This document shows positions 18,348 through 26,627 of a stretch of 64,000 nt of DNA, one piece after another (position 1 is the first letter of the stretch; each line of letters begins with the position of its first letter). This stretch comes from Spirochaetales bacterium (GTDB lineage: Bacteria > Spirochaetota > Leptospiria > Leptospirales > Leptonemataceae). Made by a program: the position numbers and the translations under genes. The notes under the pieces were generated by a model. That model searched no databases, had not been told where the DNA came from, and saw only the letters and a list, made by a program, of their open reading frames with translations. The stretch lies in contig JACKOY010000013.1 of the NCBI GenBank assembly GCA_024233935.1, positions 39,574 through 103,573 on the forward strand. Reading direction: 5' to 3'.

Positions 18348-19247
18348 ATGAACTACAAAACGACAACGATCACGCTTCTGCTGGCCCTGACCCTGGGCGC
18401 CTGCAGCAGCTTTCAGCAGGCTGCCAAAAGCACACCGGATGCGGCCCGCATCGGGGAGACCCGCACGATCGTGCTGGTGCACGGCCTCTACCTGACGCCG
18501 CGCTCCTGGCAGCAGTGGAAACAATTCTTCGAGGAGCAGGGCTACACGGTCTACACGCCGACCTATCCGCACCTGGATCAGGAGCCGGCGGCCATGCGCG
18601 CTGCGCACCCGGACCCGGTCCTGGCCAGCCTGAGTCTGGAAGAGACCAGTGAGCACCTGCGGACTTTTATTGAGGGCCTGCCCGAAAAACCGATTCTGAT
18701 CGGACATTCGATGGGCGGACTTCTTTCGCAGATGTTTTTGAATGAGGGTCTTGCTGCCGGCGCGGTCGTGCTCGACAGCGCGCCGCCGTACGGCCTTGTT
18801 TCGCCCCTCACGGCGGCGCGTCACGGTCTGGACTTCGTGAGAACGAGCTGGCCCTTCGTCGATCCCTTCGCCGGGGACGACGAGCCAATTCTTTTGAGCG
18901 AAGAAGATTTTGCCTGGGCCTTCACGAACGGCGTGCCGGCTGCCCAACAGCATCAGATCTACCAGGAGCATTACGTGCCGACCTCCCGTCGGCTTGCCCG
19001 CGGCGCCCTTACCGAAGTCGCTGCGGTTGATTTTGGTCGGCCGCGCGGTCCGCTGCTTTTGATCTCGGGCGAGATCGACCGTATCATTCCACCGAGTGTG
19101 ACTCGCCTGAACTTCGAAGAGTACGAACCATCGGCGGGCATTACCGAGTACCATGAATTCGCCGGCCGGGGTCATTACATTACCGGCCAGGATGGCTGGG
19201 AGGAAGTTGCCCAATTCGCTCTGGCCTGGATCGAGCGGAATCGTTAA
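18348..19247 (+). CDS. Alpha/beta hydrolase lipoprotein
   Basis: ATG 18348 follows a strong AGGAG; the 299-residue product starts with a lipoprotein signal (TITLLLALTLGAC, Cys near residue 19). The hydrolase core is complete: VLVHGLYLTPRSW in the oxyanion region, ILIGHSMGGLLSQM with the nucleophile Ser in GHSMGG, LLLISGEIDRIIP with the acid Asp, and FAGRGHYITGQDGWEEV with the catalytic His. It is therefore probably an active periplasm-facing or surface esterase/lipase; the substrate is unknown. A long antisense frame covers the same interval but has no family features. Confidence 0.88.
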   Translation: MNYKTTTITLLLALTLGACSSFQQAAKSTPDAARIGETRTIVLVHGLYLTPRSWQQWKQFFEEQGYTVYTPTYPHLDQEPAAMRAAHPDPVLASLSLEETSEHLRTFIEGLPEKPILIGHSMGGLLSQMFLNEGLAAGAVVLDSAPPYGLVSPLTAARHGLDFVRTSWPFVDPFAGDDEPILLSEEDFAWAFTNGVPAAQQHQIYQEHYVPTSRRLARGALTEVAAVDFGRPRGPLLLISGEIDRIIPPSVTRLNFEEYEPSAGITEYHEFAGRGHYITGQDGWEEVAQFALAWIERNR

Positions 19248-19295
19248 GCAAAAGGCGGCTGCGCCTCGCACGATAGCGGGGCGTAGCCGGCCGAC

Positions 19296-20816
19296 CTAAC
19301 CCAAAAATAAAGCCCGGGCCGGATTGTCCGTCTCATCCAGATAACGGTATCCGAGTCGGTCGAGATACGATTCGAAGCGTTTGCGTTCCTTCGGAGGAAC
19401 CTGGACGCCAGCCAGCACCCGGCCGTAGGCTGCGCCATGGTTTCGATAATGAAACAGGCTGATGTTCCAGTTGTGACCGATCGCCGTCAAAAATTTCAGA
19501 AGTGCGCCAGGCCGTTCCGGAAACTCAAAACGATAGACCACTTCGTTTGTGATTTGCGGTGCGCGGCCGCCCACCATATGACGCACGTGCAGCTTCGCCA
19601 TCTCGTTGCCGCTTAGATCCAGCACCTGGTAGCCCGCTTCCCGCAGCACACCCGTGAGTTCCGTTTGTTCTGCCGCGCCGCGGACTAAATTGATTCCGAC
19701 AAACACGTGGGCCTGGCGGTCGTCTGAATAGCGATAGTTGAATTCGGTCACGTTGCGTGCGCCGATCGTCTTGCAAAAACGCCGAAAGCTACCGGGTTCT
19801 TCGGGTATGGTGACGGCGAAGATGGCTTCGCGACCTTCTCCCAGATCGGCCCGTTCGGCGATGTGTCGCAGGCGATCAAAGTTCATGTTCGCACCGCTGT
19901 TGACCGCAATCAGGTGTTTGGCCTGAAGCTGTTCGCGTTCGACGTATTTCTTGAGACCCGCAACCGCCAACGCGCCGGCCGGTTCAGAGATTGAGCGCGT
20001 ATCGTCGAAGATTTCTTTAATCGCGCCGCAGATCTCGTCGGTGTTCACAAGTATGACTTCGTCCACGCAGCGGCGCGCAATTTTGAATGTCTCGCGTCCG
20101 ACCATACGCACGGCCACGCCATCGGCGAACATGCCCACCTCTTTTAGTTCCACCCGCCGTCCGCGCTCCAGGGCCACGAACATGGTGGGCGCCTCTTCGG
20201 GTTCTACACCGATGATTCGGATTTCGGGTCGCAGGGCTTTGATATAGGCGGCGATGCCCGCAATCAGGCCGCCACCGCCAATCGGCACGAAGATCGCATC
20301 AATGCTTCCGGCTCGCTGGCGCAGTATCTCCATGCCAATCGTTCCCTGGCCGGCGATTACGTCGGGATCGTCGAAGGGGTGTAGCAGCGGCTGGCCGTTC
20401 TTCTTGGAAATTTCGAGGGCGTGCCCGTAAGCTTCGTCGTAGCCGTCCCCAAAAAGCACAATGCGGGCTCCCTGGGCTTTCACGGATTCGATCTTGATGG
20501 CGGGGGTCGTTCGGGGCATGACGATGGTCGCCCTTACATGCAGGCGCCGCGCCCCAAGGGCAACCCCCTGAGCATGGTTTCCGGCCGAGGCCGCAACGAC
20601 GCCGCCGGCCCGCACAGATTCCGGCAGATTCGCGATCTTGTTGTAAGCTCCCCGCACCTTGAAGGAAAACAACGGCTGCAGATCTTCCCGCTTCAGCCAG
20701 ATCTCGTTTTTCAAACGCTCCGAAAGCCGCCGCGCAAAGTCGAGGGGCGTCTCTTCGGCCACGTCGTAGACCCGGGCCCGCAGAATCATCTTCAGGTATT
20801 TTTCTTCTTCGGTCAT
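19296..20816 (-). CDS. ilvA: Threonine dehydratase (biosynthetic, two ACT-like domains)
   Basis: ATG 20816 gives 506 residues, matching the usual 510-515 of biosynthetic IlvA. The enzyme deaminates L-threonine to 2-oxobutanoate, the first step to isoleucine. The PLP Lys lies in PLFSFKVRGAYNKI; SAGNHAQGVALGA contacts substrate; PIGGGGLIAGIAAYIK binds PLP phosphate; GVEPEEAPTM and VNSGANMNFDRLRHI are family-typical. The C-terminal 160 residues hold two ACT-like regulatory domains (AIFAVTIPEEPGSFRRF and VYRFEFPERPGALLKF) that normally bind isoleucine and valine. An upstream extension of the frame to 21071 has no family similarity and was dropped. The gene appears to be single, with no other ilv genes nearby. 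Confidence 0.94.
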   Translation of the reverse strand: MTEEEKYLKMILRARVYDVAEETPLDFARRLSERLKNEIWLKREDLQPLFSFKVRGAYNKIANLPESVRAGGVVAASAGNHAQGVALGARRLHVRATIVMPRTTPAIKIESVKAQGARIVLFGDGYDEAYGHALEISKKNGQPLLHPFDDPDVIAGQGTIGMEILRQRAGSIDAIFVPIGGGGLIAGIAAYIKALRPEIRIIGVEPEEAPTMFVALERGRRVELKEVGMFADGVAVRMVGRETFKIARRCVDEVILVNTDEICGAIKEIFDDTRSISEPAGALAVAGLKKYVEREQLQAKHLIAVNSGANMNFDRLRHIAERADLGEGREAIFAVTIPEEPGSFRRFCKTIGARNVTEFNYRYSDDRQAHVFVGINLVRGAAEQTELTGVLREAGYQVLDLSGNEMAKLHVRHMVGGRAPQITNEVVYRFEFPERPGALLKFLTAIGHNWNISLFHYRNHGAAYGRVLAGVQVPPKERKRFESYLDRLGYRYLDETDNPARALFLG

Positions 20817-21152
20817 GCGGGTTCTGTTGCGCTCTCGCCGATCCAGGGCGACGGGCGGCCTCACGGCTACCGATTTCTGCATAGGGCGGTGGAGATTGCA
20901 AGGACAGACCCGGGCGTCGATCGGTTTTGCCGGCGAAGGTCGGCGAAAAGCAGGTTCTTTTCCAGAGCCTCGCGGGCGCGCGCAAGACGCAGGTGCTTGT
21001 CCGTCTCGTGAATATCGTGGCCTTTGATCAAGGCAGGCCCATCCACCTTTCCCGAAAGAGCCCCCTGACAAAGGGCCGGCGCCGGGCCGACCGGAGCGAT
21101 GCAGGCCACCACGCGAACCGGTGTTCCCGGAACAAACCGGAGGAAAACAGCA

Positions 21153-21755
21153 TCAATTTTTCTCCACCCTGTCTTTCGCGCGCACGGCGAAGACCTGAAA
21201 TTGAGTGGAAGCGCGGGCGACCAATTTTCCGCGTCCATCATGGGCCAGGGCATCCATAATCAGATTCGTGCGACTGCGGCTGAGGACTGTCGCCGTCACG
21301 CGTAACGTGTCGCCTGCCTTAATGCCGCGCACGAAATCCAAATTCATGCTCAAGGTCACCGCCGCCCCACCGGACACCAAAAAGGAAAGTGGTCCGAGCG
21401 TGTTGTCCATTGCCGCACAGATGAAGCCGCCCTGCATGCGGCCGAGCGGATTGAGGTACTGCTCCTTGACCGGAAACGAGACCGTGAGCGAGCTTCCGGG
21501 CGTGTAGCTCTGAACTGCGGCATCCATCGTCAGAAACGAGGGCGGCGGGACCTGGAGTTTCCCACCGGCACTTTCACCGACGGCCTGCAGCAATTCCAGG
21601 ATGCGTTTCGGATCATCAATCGTTTGGGGAGCGCTTTTGGCGCCTCCGGTCGTCTGTGACACCCCGGCTTTGGGGGTGCGGGTTTTGCGCGGTGCTCCCG
21701 CCCGTGTTTTCGTCTGTTTTTTTGCGGCCCGCGGCGTACTCTCGATGTTAATCAT
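21153..21755 (-). CDS. Hotdog-fold thioesterase (PaaI/YbgC-like) with basic N-terminal tail
   Basis: ATG 21755 gives 200 residues. The first 45 are basic and Ala/Pro/Lys-rich (RAAKKQTKTRAGAPRKTRTPKAG), probably disordered. The rest is a PaaI-like hotdog domain: NPLGRMQGGFICAAMDNTLGPLSF on the hotdog helix, where the usual HGG is QGG and Asp is the likely catalytic acid; AVTLSMNLDFVRGIKAGDTLRVTATVLSRSRTNLIMDA; and KLVARASTQFQVF. Such enzymes hydrolyse acyl-CoA thioesters. AGAGAGGA lies about 9 nt upstream. It is divergent from the TetR gene at 21850, with a palindrome in the 94-nt gap, so it is likely the regulated target. Confidence 0.82.
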   Translation of the reverse strand: MINIESTPRAAKKQTKTRAGAPRKTRTPKAGVSQTTGGAKSAPQTIDDPKRILELLQAVGESAGGKLQVPPPSFLTMDAAVQSYTPGSSLTVSFPVKEQYLNPLGRMQGGFICAAMDNTLGPLSFLVSGGAAVTLSMNLDFVRGIKAGDTLRVTATVLSRSRTNLIMDALAHDGRGKLVARASTQFQVFAVRAKDRVEKN

Positions 21756-21784
21756 GTTCACATCCTCTCTGTCCAATGAGGGTG

Positions 21785-21809
21785 AAAATGTTAATGGCGG
21801 CAACATTTT
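21785..21809. promoter_or_regulatory. Perfect 8-bp inverted repeat, putative TetR operator
   Basis: AAAATGTT (21785-21792) and AACATTTT (21802-21809) are exact reverse complements separated by 9 nt. The site lies between the divergent starts of the hotdog thioesterase (21755) and the TetR-type gene (21850). Size and symmetry fit a homodimeric TetR operator that could control both genes. Binding is inferred from position only. Confidence 0.6.
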
Positions 21810-21849
21810 TTTGTTGGCGCTGCAGGCCGGTTCAAAGAAAAATCTGGCC

Positions 21850-22503
21850 ATGGTTCGAAGCAGTCGTTCATCGGCTCCCGCCTATCACCACGGGGATCTC
21901 AAGCAGGCCCTGCTCACAACAAGTCTGGGCATCATTCAAAAAGAGGGCGTGGCCGGTTTTACGCTCCAGAAAGCGGCCCGGGAGCAGGGTGTCAGTGCGG
22001 CCGCGGTGTATCGTCATTACGAATCGAAAGAGGCCTTGCTTGCCACGATTGCCGCCGAGGGTTTCGTTTTGCTTCGGGACCGGTTGGACATGGCTCTGGC
22101 CGTCCGTCCCCGGGACGCGCGCGCGCTCTTTCGAAGGGGTGTCGAGGCCTACATTGACCTCGCCATCTCGCGGCCCAACCATTACGAACTGATGTTCGGC
22201 GGCGTGATTGCCGACCGCGCTTCGTATCCCGAGCTTGTGCAGGCCGGTGAAGACGCCTTTCAACGACTGCTCGAAATTGTGCGTGTCTGCCAGCAGGCCG
22301 GACTCTTCAAGCGGCGCAAGACGATAGTGATGGCGTTTCATGTCTGGAGTCTTATGCACGGCTTTGTCATGCTTCATATTTCGGGGCAGAATCCTTTTCC
22401 AGTAAAGAAGCCGGAGCAGTTGCGACGGCTCGTCGGCCTCATGGTTCAATTTCTGCGCCGCGGTCTCGATCTGGAACATCGTTCCGATGCCCGGCGCCAC
22501 TGA
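21850..22503 (+). CDS. TetR family regulator with WHG-like C-terminal domain
   Basis: ATG 21850 yields 217 residues. The helix-turn-helix is clear: YHHGDLKQALLTTSLGIIQKEGVAGFTLQKAAREQGVSAAAVYRHYESKEALLATIAAEGF. YHHGDL at the N-terminus and HYELMFGG in the C-terminal domain are typical of TetR proteins with the WHG (TetR_C_33) domain, often linked to fatty-acid or acyl-CoA metabolism. That fits the divergent acyl-CoA thioesterase-like gene. The longer frame starting at 21601 would run antisense to that gene and was trimmed. Confidence 0.9.
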   Translation: MVRSSRSSAPAYHHGDLKQALLTTSLGIIQKEGVAGFTLQKAAREQGVSAAAVYRHYESKEALLATIAAEGFVLLRDRLDMALAVRPRDARALFRRGVEAYIDLAISRPNHYELMFGGVIADRASYPELVQAGEDAFQRLLEIVRVCQQAGLFKRRKTIVMAFHVWSLMHGFVMLHISGQNPFPVKKPEQLRRLVGLMVQFLRRGLDLEHRSDARRH

Positions 22504-22634
22504 CGTCTGGTAGCACGTGTGGTCGATGGCCGACCGGGTCCGTTCAAAACGGGATCAATTGAGTGCCGGTCCTCTACGAAAGAGGATTGTCTTTTTTTGG
22601 CGTGCCACTGGCCATGGGCGGCCGGAAAGCAAGA

Positions 22635-23096
22635 ATGTCACCAGTTCGAGTAAGCGGGCTATCGGGTAGGCGTCTTGCGGCCGCGCTCGGCATATTTGTT
22701 CTTCTGGCACAGAGCCCGTTACTCTGGCTCGAACACGGGCTTCACTTCGCTCTAGTTGCAGACGGGCAGACCGTTTCCTGGCCGCCACCGGCGGCGGCTA
22801 TGTGTTCACGCCTCGGTCGCGCTACCGGCCGGCCGGTCTATTCTGTTTCGCCGGTGCGCTCGGGCGAAATCGCGCAGTCCGGGCAAGATCATCCGGAAGA
22901 GCCGGCGCGCCATCGACATTCCTGCCCTCTATGCACCGGCCATGCTACCCTACGATTCGTTTCGCCTCCGGTCCGGCTTGCCGGCCCGCTTCTGGTCCTG
23001 GTGCGTTTGCTTACGCCGGAGTCCTTTTCTCTTTCACGTGCTGAACCGCGCGGATTAAGACCCGCAGTGCGTGCCCCTCCCGCTCTTGCTTCATAG
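22635..23096 (+). CDS. Small exported protein with HxHxCPxC motif (DUF2946-like, tentative)
   Basis: From ATG 22635 the product has 153 residues. An N-terminal hydrophobic stretch (AAALGIFVLLAQSPLLWLEH) looks like a signal or anchor, followed by HGLHFALV. The middle carries HRHSCPLCTGHATL, a His/Cys cluster that could bind a soft metal, and a final hydrophobic stretch (LAGPLLVLVRLL). Size and the CPxC cluster recall DUF2946 proteins near copper genes, but the match is weak. It precedes the two envelope genes at 23216 and 24103 on the same strand, about 120 nt away. Codon pattern is ordinary for the region. Confidence 0.45.
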   Translation: MSPVRVSGLSGRRLAAALGIFVLLAQSPLLWLEHGLHFALVADGQTVSWPPPAAAMCSRLGRATGRPVYSVSPVRSGEIAQSGQDHPEEPARHRHSCPLCTGHATLRFVSPPVRLAGPLLVLVRLLTPESFSLSRAEPRGLRPAVRAPPALAS

Positions 23097-23215
23097 CCAC
23101 CCCTAACGCCTTGTAAGCCGGCCGCTTCCATGGCCGGCACGGCCGGCAAGCCCGGTCCGGCATTCCTGCCGTTTCAGGCGGGAAGCCAGAGTGTCATAAT
23201 ACAGGAGCACTATAT
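23097..23215. other. GC-rich inverted-repeat intergenic segment
   Basis: GCCGGCC (about 23118-23124) can pair with GGCCGGC further on (loop GCTTCCAT), and a second GGCCGGC follows, so alternative stems are possible. No T-run follows, so it is not a classic intrinsic terminator. AGGAG at about 23203-23207 serves the 23216 gene. Confidence 0.35.
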
Positions 23216-24115
23216 ATGCGTCATAGTATGCGCAGTCCCGGGCTTCGAGTCCTGGGCATGTCTTTGATTTGTGGGCTGGTGGCTTATGCCGGCGGAGCTC
23301 ACTGCTCGTTCGGAGAGCCCGGTGACCAAATGGCCGATGACCAGGCCGCCCTGGCTTTCCTTCTCACTTCTCAGCACGGGTACGTTCAAAGCGCCCTTCG
23401 GTTTTCGGACAACGGAACCGACCGCATCGATCAGTTTACAAACAACCAGGGTATCGCGATCGCCCTCAGCAACGCGAGCTTCTTCGATATTGAAAGGGTC
23501 GAAGTGTTGCTTCAACCGGCTCCCTTCGCTTACCGGGATGCTCCCCGTATGCAGTTTGCAGCCGACGAATCCACGCGATTTGTAGCCACCAACGCCCTTA
23601 CCCGTAACCTTTCCAGGGTCCTGGGTGATTTAGGTTTCCTTCTTGGCGCTTTCGGATCGCGTCCGCTGTACGCGCACGAAGATACGACCGTGATCGCTTC
23701 CGACTCGGTTGCCATCAACGTCGTGTCGGGCGTTTTTGTGAGTCCTTTCAGCGCGGGCGTAAACGGCAACGGAGATGACGGCGCCGGCAAATTGCACTAC
23801 GGCGTTGATGGTTTCAGCGCTGCCGTTCGAGCCGGAACCATTCAGCGTGTAATCGTGCATGTGCGTCGACTTCAGCTCACGGGAACGGTTGCGGGCAACG
23901 CCTTTACGTCGCTTGTAACGGATCAGGATATGAAGACCCCCGTGTCCTGCGCGGCTTCGGTGGCCGCCGGCGCACGTGTGGATTTGCGCGTGCGCATCAA
24001 CTATTCGAGGCTTTTTCGAAATCTGGCTTCCAGTGATCAGGCGGGAGTGGACGCCGCCCTGGCTGCCAACATCACCGATTCGCACTTACTCGAGGAACAC
24101 CAGTGTTCCCTGTAA
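23216..24115 (+). CDS. Exported protein of unknown function, coupled to an outer-membrane protein gene
   Basis: ATG 23216 is preceded by CAGGAG with good spacing. The 299-residue product starts with an export signal (LRVLGMSLICGLVAYAGGAHC), possibly a lipoprotein with GAHC as lipobox. The mature part is beta-rich: YVQSALRFSDNGTDRID, SNASFFDIERVEVLLQPAPFAYRD, VAINVVSGVFVSPFSAG, and AAVRAGTIQRVIVHVRRLQLTG. It ends in DSHLLEEHQCSL. The overall pattern, with a 'G(V)DGFSAAVRAG' motif, is not one I can name. The stop overlaps the start of the barrel gene by 13 nt, so the two are made together and may form one envelope complex, perhaps for metal or small-molecule handling. Confidence 0.65.
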   Translation: MRHSMRSPGLRVLGMSLICGLVAYAGGAHCSFGEPGDQMADDQAALAFLLTSQHGYVQSALRFSDNGTDRIDQFTNNQGIAIALSNASFFDIERVEVLLQPAPFAYRDAPRMQFAADESTRFVATNALTRNLSRVLGDLGFLLGAFGSRPLYAHEDTTVIASDSVAINVVSGVFVSPFSAGVNGNGDDGAGKLHYGVDGFSAAVRAGTIQRVIVHVRRLQLTGTVAGNAFTSLVTDQDMKTPVSCAASVAAGARVDLRVRINYSRLFRNLASSDQAGVDAALAANITDSHLLEEHQCSL

Positions 24116-25086
24116 GAACAGGCTTCGTCGCGCGTCTCGTGACCTGGGCCGCGGGAGCGGTAGCGATCACGCTTTCCACCATGGTCGCCGCCCATCACGG
24201 GAGCGCGAGAGTGCCACCCGGTTTGAGCACCGGAGGCGTAAGCGTGCCGCGGGACTCGCTTTCGGTATCGGTGGAGCATTTCAAAGGAGAAAGCCAGAAC
24301 CGAAATCGGACCATAACGACGGCGCGCGGCGAACTTACGTTGCGGGACGGCCTGCTGGGATTCAGTTTGAGCGTGCCGTACGAATACCTGCATCAGCGCG
24401 ATCGAGCCGACGCAGGGAGGTACGGACGGCCACGCTTCGGAGCACGCCTGCGTCTCTGGCCATTTCCAGACGAAGAATCGCCGTTCTTTGCGGTGTTCGA
24501 CGCCGATGTGGGTTTCGCAAGTGGCGCCGATCGGCGGCGTTTCGTGGATGAAAACTTTTACGATAGTCGGGCGGGTCTCACGCTGGGATTTGCGACCGAG
24601 CACTGGCTGACCCAGTTTCGCGCCGGCGGTATATTCCCTATCAGCCGCTTGCCGGAGCGACCCGAGCAACACGGGAGCTCCATTCCGCCCATGCCTTTTG
24701 AAGCTCACGTGCACGATGTAACCGGGGAAAGTCACGAACTGAAGAAAGTGACCGAATTCCAGGTTATGGTCGGATACCGTCCGCTGGATTCGCTTCTTAT
24801 CTACGCCAGCGGTTTGTATCGCACTCCCCATGGGGGCGTGCTTTATGAACGGTCAGACGCCGATCGGGTTCCGAAAATCTTTCGGGAACTGGAAACCGGG
24901 CTCGCCTGGTTGGTTCTCGACGATCTGCTGGTGTCCGTTTCCTATCGTTATCCGCTGACCCGCGGAATCGAACGAAACGACGGGCAAAAAATGATCGATC
25001 TGGTTTTTAAGGGCATACCGCCCGAGGGCCACGAGTTTCGCCTGTACCACGAGGCCTACGCGATCGGCGTTTCCTACTTCTTTTAG
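24103..25086 (+). CDS. Predicted outer-membrane beta-barrel protein
   Basis: GTG 24103 overlaps the upstream gene and gives 327 residues with a signal peptide (LVTWAAGAVAITLSTMVAAHHG). The mature N-terminus begins HHGSAR, and the chain alternates polar and hydrophobic residues in strand-length blocks: DSLSVSVEHFKG, LLGFSLSVPYEYLH, RFGARLRLWPFP, SRAGLTLGFATEHWLTQFRAGGIFP, FQVMVGYRPLDSLLIYASGLYR, DLLVSVSYRYPL, EAYAIGVSYFF. The terminal aromatic Phe preceded by alternating residues is the usual outer-membrane insertion signal. It resembles transporter or metal-related barrels but no family is certain. A GCCGCC-AAA-GGCGGC hairpin follows. Confidence 0.72.
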   Translation: MFPVRTGFVARLVTWAAGAVAITLSTMVAAHHGSARVPPGLSTGGVSVPRDSLSVSVEHFKGESQNRNRTITTARGELTLRDGLLGFSLSVPYEYLHQRDRADAGRYGRPRFGARLRLWPFPDEESPFFAVFDADVGFASGADRRRFVDENFYDSRAGLTLGFATEHWLTQFRAGGIFPISRLPERPEQHGSSIPPMPFEAHVHDVTGESHELKKVTEFQVMVGYRPLDSLLIYASGLYRTPHGGVLYERSDADRVPKIFRELETGLAWLVLDDLLVSVSYRYPLTRGIERNDGQKMIDLVFKGIPPEGHEFRLYHEAYAIGVSYFF

Positions 25087-25090
25087 ATAG

Positions 25091-25105
25091 GCCGCCAAAG
25101 GCGGC
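25091..25105 (+). terminator. Short GC hairpin after the beta-barrel gene
   Basis: GCCGCC, loop AAA, GGCGGC begins 5 nt after the stop of the 24103 gene. There is no U-tract, so termination strength is uncertain. Confidence 0.4.
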
Positions 25106-25169
25106 GCCTGATCTGATGCGGGCGCCGCTTGCTTTACAAAAGAGGATTGCGCTGCTGCGCTGATCCGAT

Positions 25170-25440
25170 TCAGCGCTCGTCTTTCAAAAGCTCAGAACCC
25201 TTCGCAAACTCGATGGTGCGAATAGGAAAGGGAATCGTGATGCCGGCTTTGCGCGAAAGGACGCACGAGCGCAAGCAGGATGCCCGAAAGATAACTGGCC
25301 GCGACATCCTGAAAGGCAAAACCCAACGCAAGACCCAAGGATGCCGGCGCCTGCCAGCAAAGAAGTCACGGTCTTGTCCAGGCCCAGGACTCCGAGTACG
25401 ACCGGTCGATAAATTGGTTGCGGGCGACCGAAGACCATCG
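25170..25440 (-). pseudogene. Relic of an MscS-family mechanosensitive channel
   Basis: On the minus strand, 25440 downwards reads VVLGVLGLDKTVTSLLAGAGILG, the TM3 lead-in of MscS. An extra T breaks the frame, and the next frame continues LALGFAFQDVAASYLSGILLALVRPF, the channel-lining helix and start of the beta domain. About 130 residues are then missing, and a third frame gives GITIPFPIRTIEFAKG, the usual MscS C-terminal strand, followed by SELLKDER and a stop at 25170. The N-terminal transmembrane part is absent too. So three pieces in order, in three frames, with a large deletion: a decayed gene. It now forms the upstream region of the propeller lipoprotein gene. Confidence 0.85.
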
Positions 25441-25452
25441 TATGTTCCGCCT

Positions 25453-26463
25453 ATGTTGTTCCTCCGGCGAGTCGCGGCATTCAGTCTTGTCACGCTGTTG
25501 TTCTTGAACGTCGGTGCGTGCATACCGGTCGATTGCGCTGAAACCGATATCACCTGTCAGTCCGGTGTAAGCCTGCTGACCTTGCTCTTGTTGAGAACGA
25601 CTCCTCTGTGGGTCGCGGTTGGTGCTACCGGTTCCATCGCCCATTCCGACGATGGCGCGACGAACTGGCAGAGTGTGGGGCCGGGCACGGGAGGAAGCTT
25701 ATTTGGTGTTACTTATGGCGCGGCGGGTTTTGTGGCAGTCGGCCAGGCCGGCCGGATGTTGACCTCCCCCAATGGACTGACTGGAACCTGGGTGGAGCGT
25801 AGCGCGGTCACGACGGACGCGCTGAATGACGTCTTGTTCGCCGAGGGCATCTACGTGGCGGTGGGGGGCGTAAACGGCTCCAGTGATCGCATCCTGACTT
25901 CGACCGATGGCCAGAACTGGACTGATCGAACGCCGGGAATCGGGAATACCCTTAAAGAGGTAATCTATGCGCAGGGGGCCTTCCTGGCGGTGGGTCAATC
26001 CGGAGTGCGGGCCTTTTCGGATGACGGCATCACCTGGTCCAATGTGAACGTGGGCGGGAACACCTGGGACGCGGTCGCTTTCGGCAACGGAATCTACCTG
26101 CAAGAAAACAGCGCGGGGGCCATTCATACTGCGACAACAGTGGGCGGTTTTCCCAACGCAACCGGAACCCATGCGTCCGCAAACCTGGAGTCGGCGATCT
26201 ATTTTCCGCGCACCGGTCAGTTTGTGTTGGGTGGAGACGACGGCCAGGCCTACACGACTTCCAATGGCGTCGGCGCCGCTACGGCCGGACCGGTTTTTTC
26301 CGGGGCCGTGCATTGGGACATGACGACCAACGGACAGAGTGTGCTGATTGGTTCGAGTGGCGGGGAGCTGAGTCAGGCCGACGACGGAGTGAACTTCACG
26401 GTCTCTGTTCTGGGCGTCGGCAACTGGAACGGTGTTGCCTATGCGGACGTGCGCATGCAATAG
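25453..26463 (+). CDS. BNR/sialidase-like beta-propeller lipoprotein
   Basis: ATG 25453 yields 336 residues with a lipoprotein signal (FSLVTLLFLNVGAC). The rest is made of repeats of about 45 residues with pattern 'ua-VG-xxG-xI-xxS-DG-xxW': LWVAVGATGSIAHSDDGATNWQ, GFVAVGQAGRMLTSPNG, IYVAVGGVNGSSDRILTSTDGQNWTDR, AFLAVGQSGVRAFSDDGITWSN, GQFVLGGDDGQAYTTSNG, and QSVLIGSSGGELSQADDGVNFT. This predicts a propeller of six or seven blades displayed on the membrane surface; ligand and role unknown. It is a paralogue of the genes at 52878-53891 and 50375-51006. An in-frame upstream extension overlaps the mscS relic and was excluded. Confidence 0.8.
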   Translation: MLFLRRVAAFSLVTLLFLNVGACIPVDCAETDITCQSGVSLLTLLLLRTTPLWVAVGATGSIAHSDDGATNWQSVGPGTGGSLFGVTYGAAGFVAVGQAGRMLTSPNGLTGTWVERSAVTTDALNDVLFAEGIYVAVGGVNGSSDRILTSTDGQNWTDRTPGIGNTLKEVIYAQGAFLAVGQSGVRAFSDDGITWSNVNVGGNTWDAVAFGNGIYLQENSAGAIHTATTVGGFPNATGTHASANLESAIYFPRTGQFVLGGDDGQAYTTSNGVGAATAGPVFSGAVHWDMTTNGQSVLIGSSGGELSQADDGVNFTVSVLGVGNWNGVAYADVRMQ

Positions 26464-26627
26464 CTCTACGTCGGCAAGAACGATGGCGTAGCTGTCCTTA
26501 CCGGCGTGCGTTTGCTTTCTCAACCGATCGCGAGTCGAACAGTGTGTTGTTGTTTGACACGTGCACCCGGAAGCACCGCGCCGGCGTTTGTTTTCGCTGC
26601 AGGCAGGCGGCACTTCCGATTTGCGTC

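Noticed and set aside
18294..19271. Long minus-strand frame opposite the lipoprotein hydrolase
   Set aside because: It is antisense to a gene with full catalytic motifs and a strong ribosome-binding site, and its translation shows no domain or signal.
23118..23150. GCCGGCC hairpin as an intrinsic terminator
   Set aside because: There is no T-rich tract after either stem.
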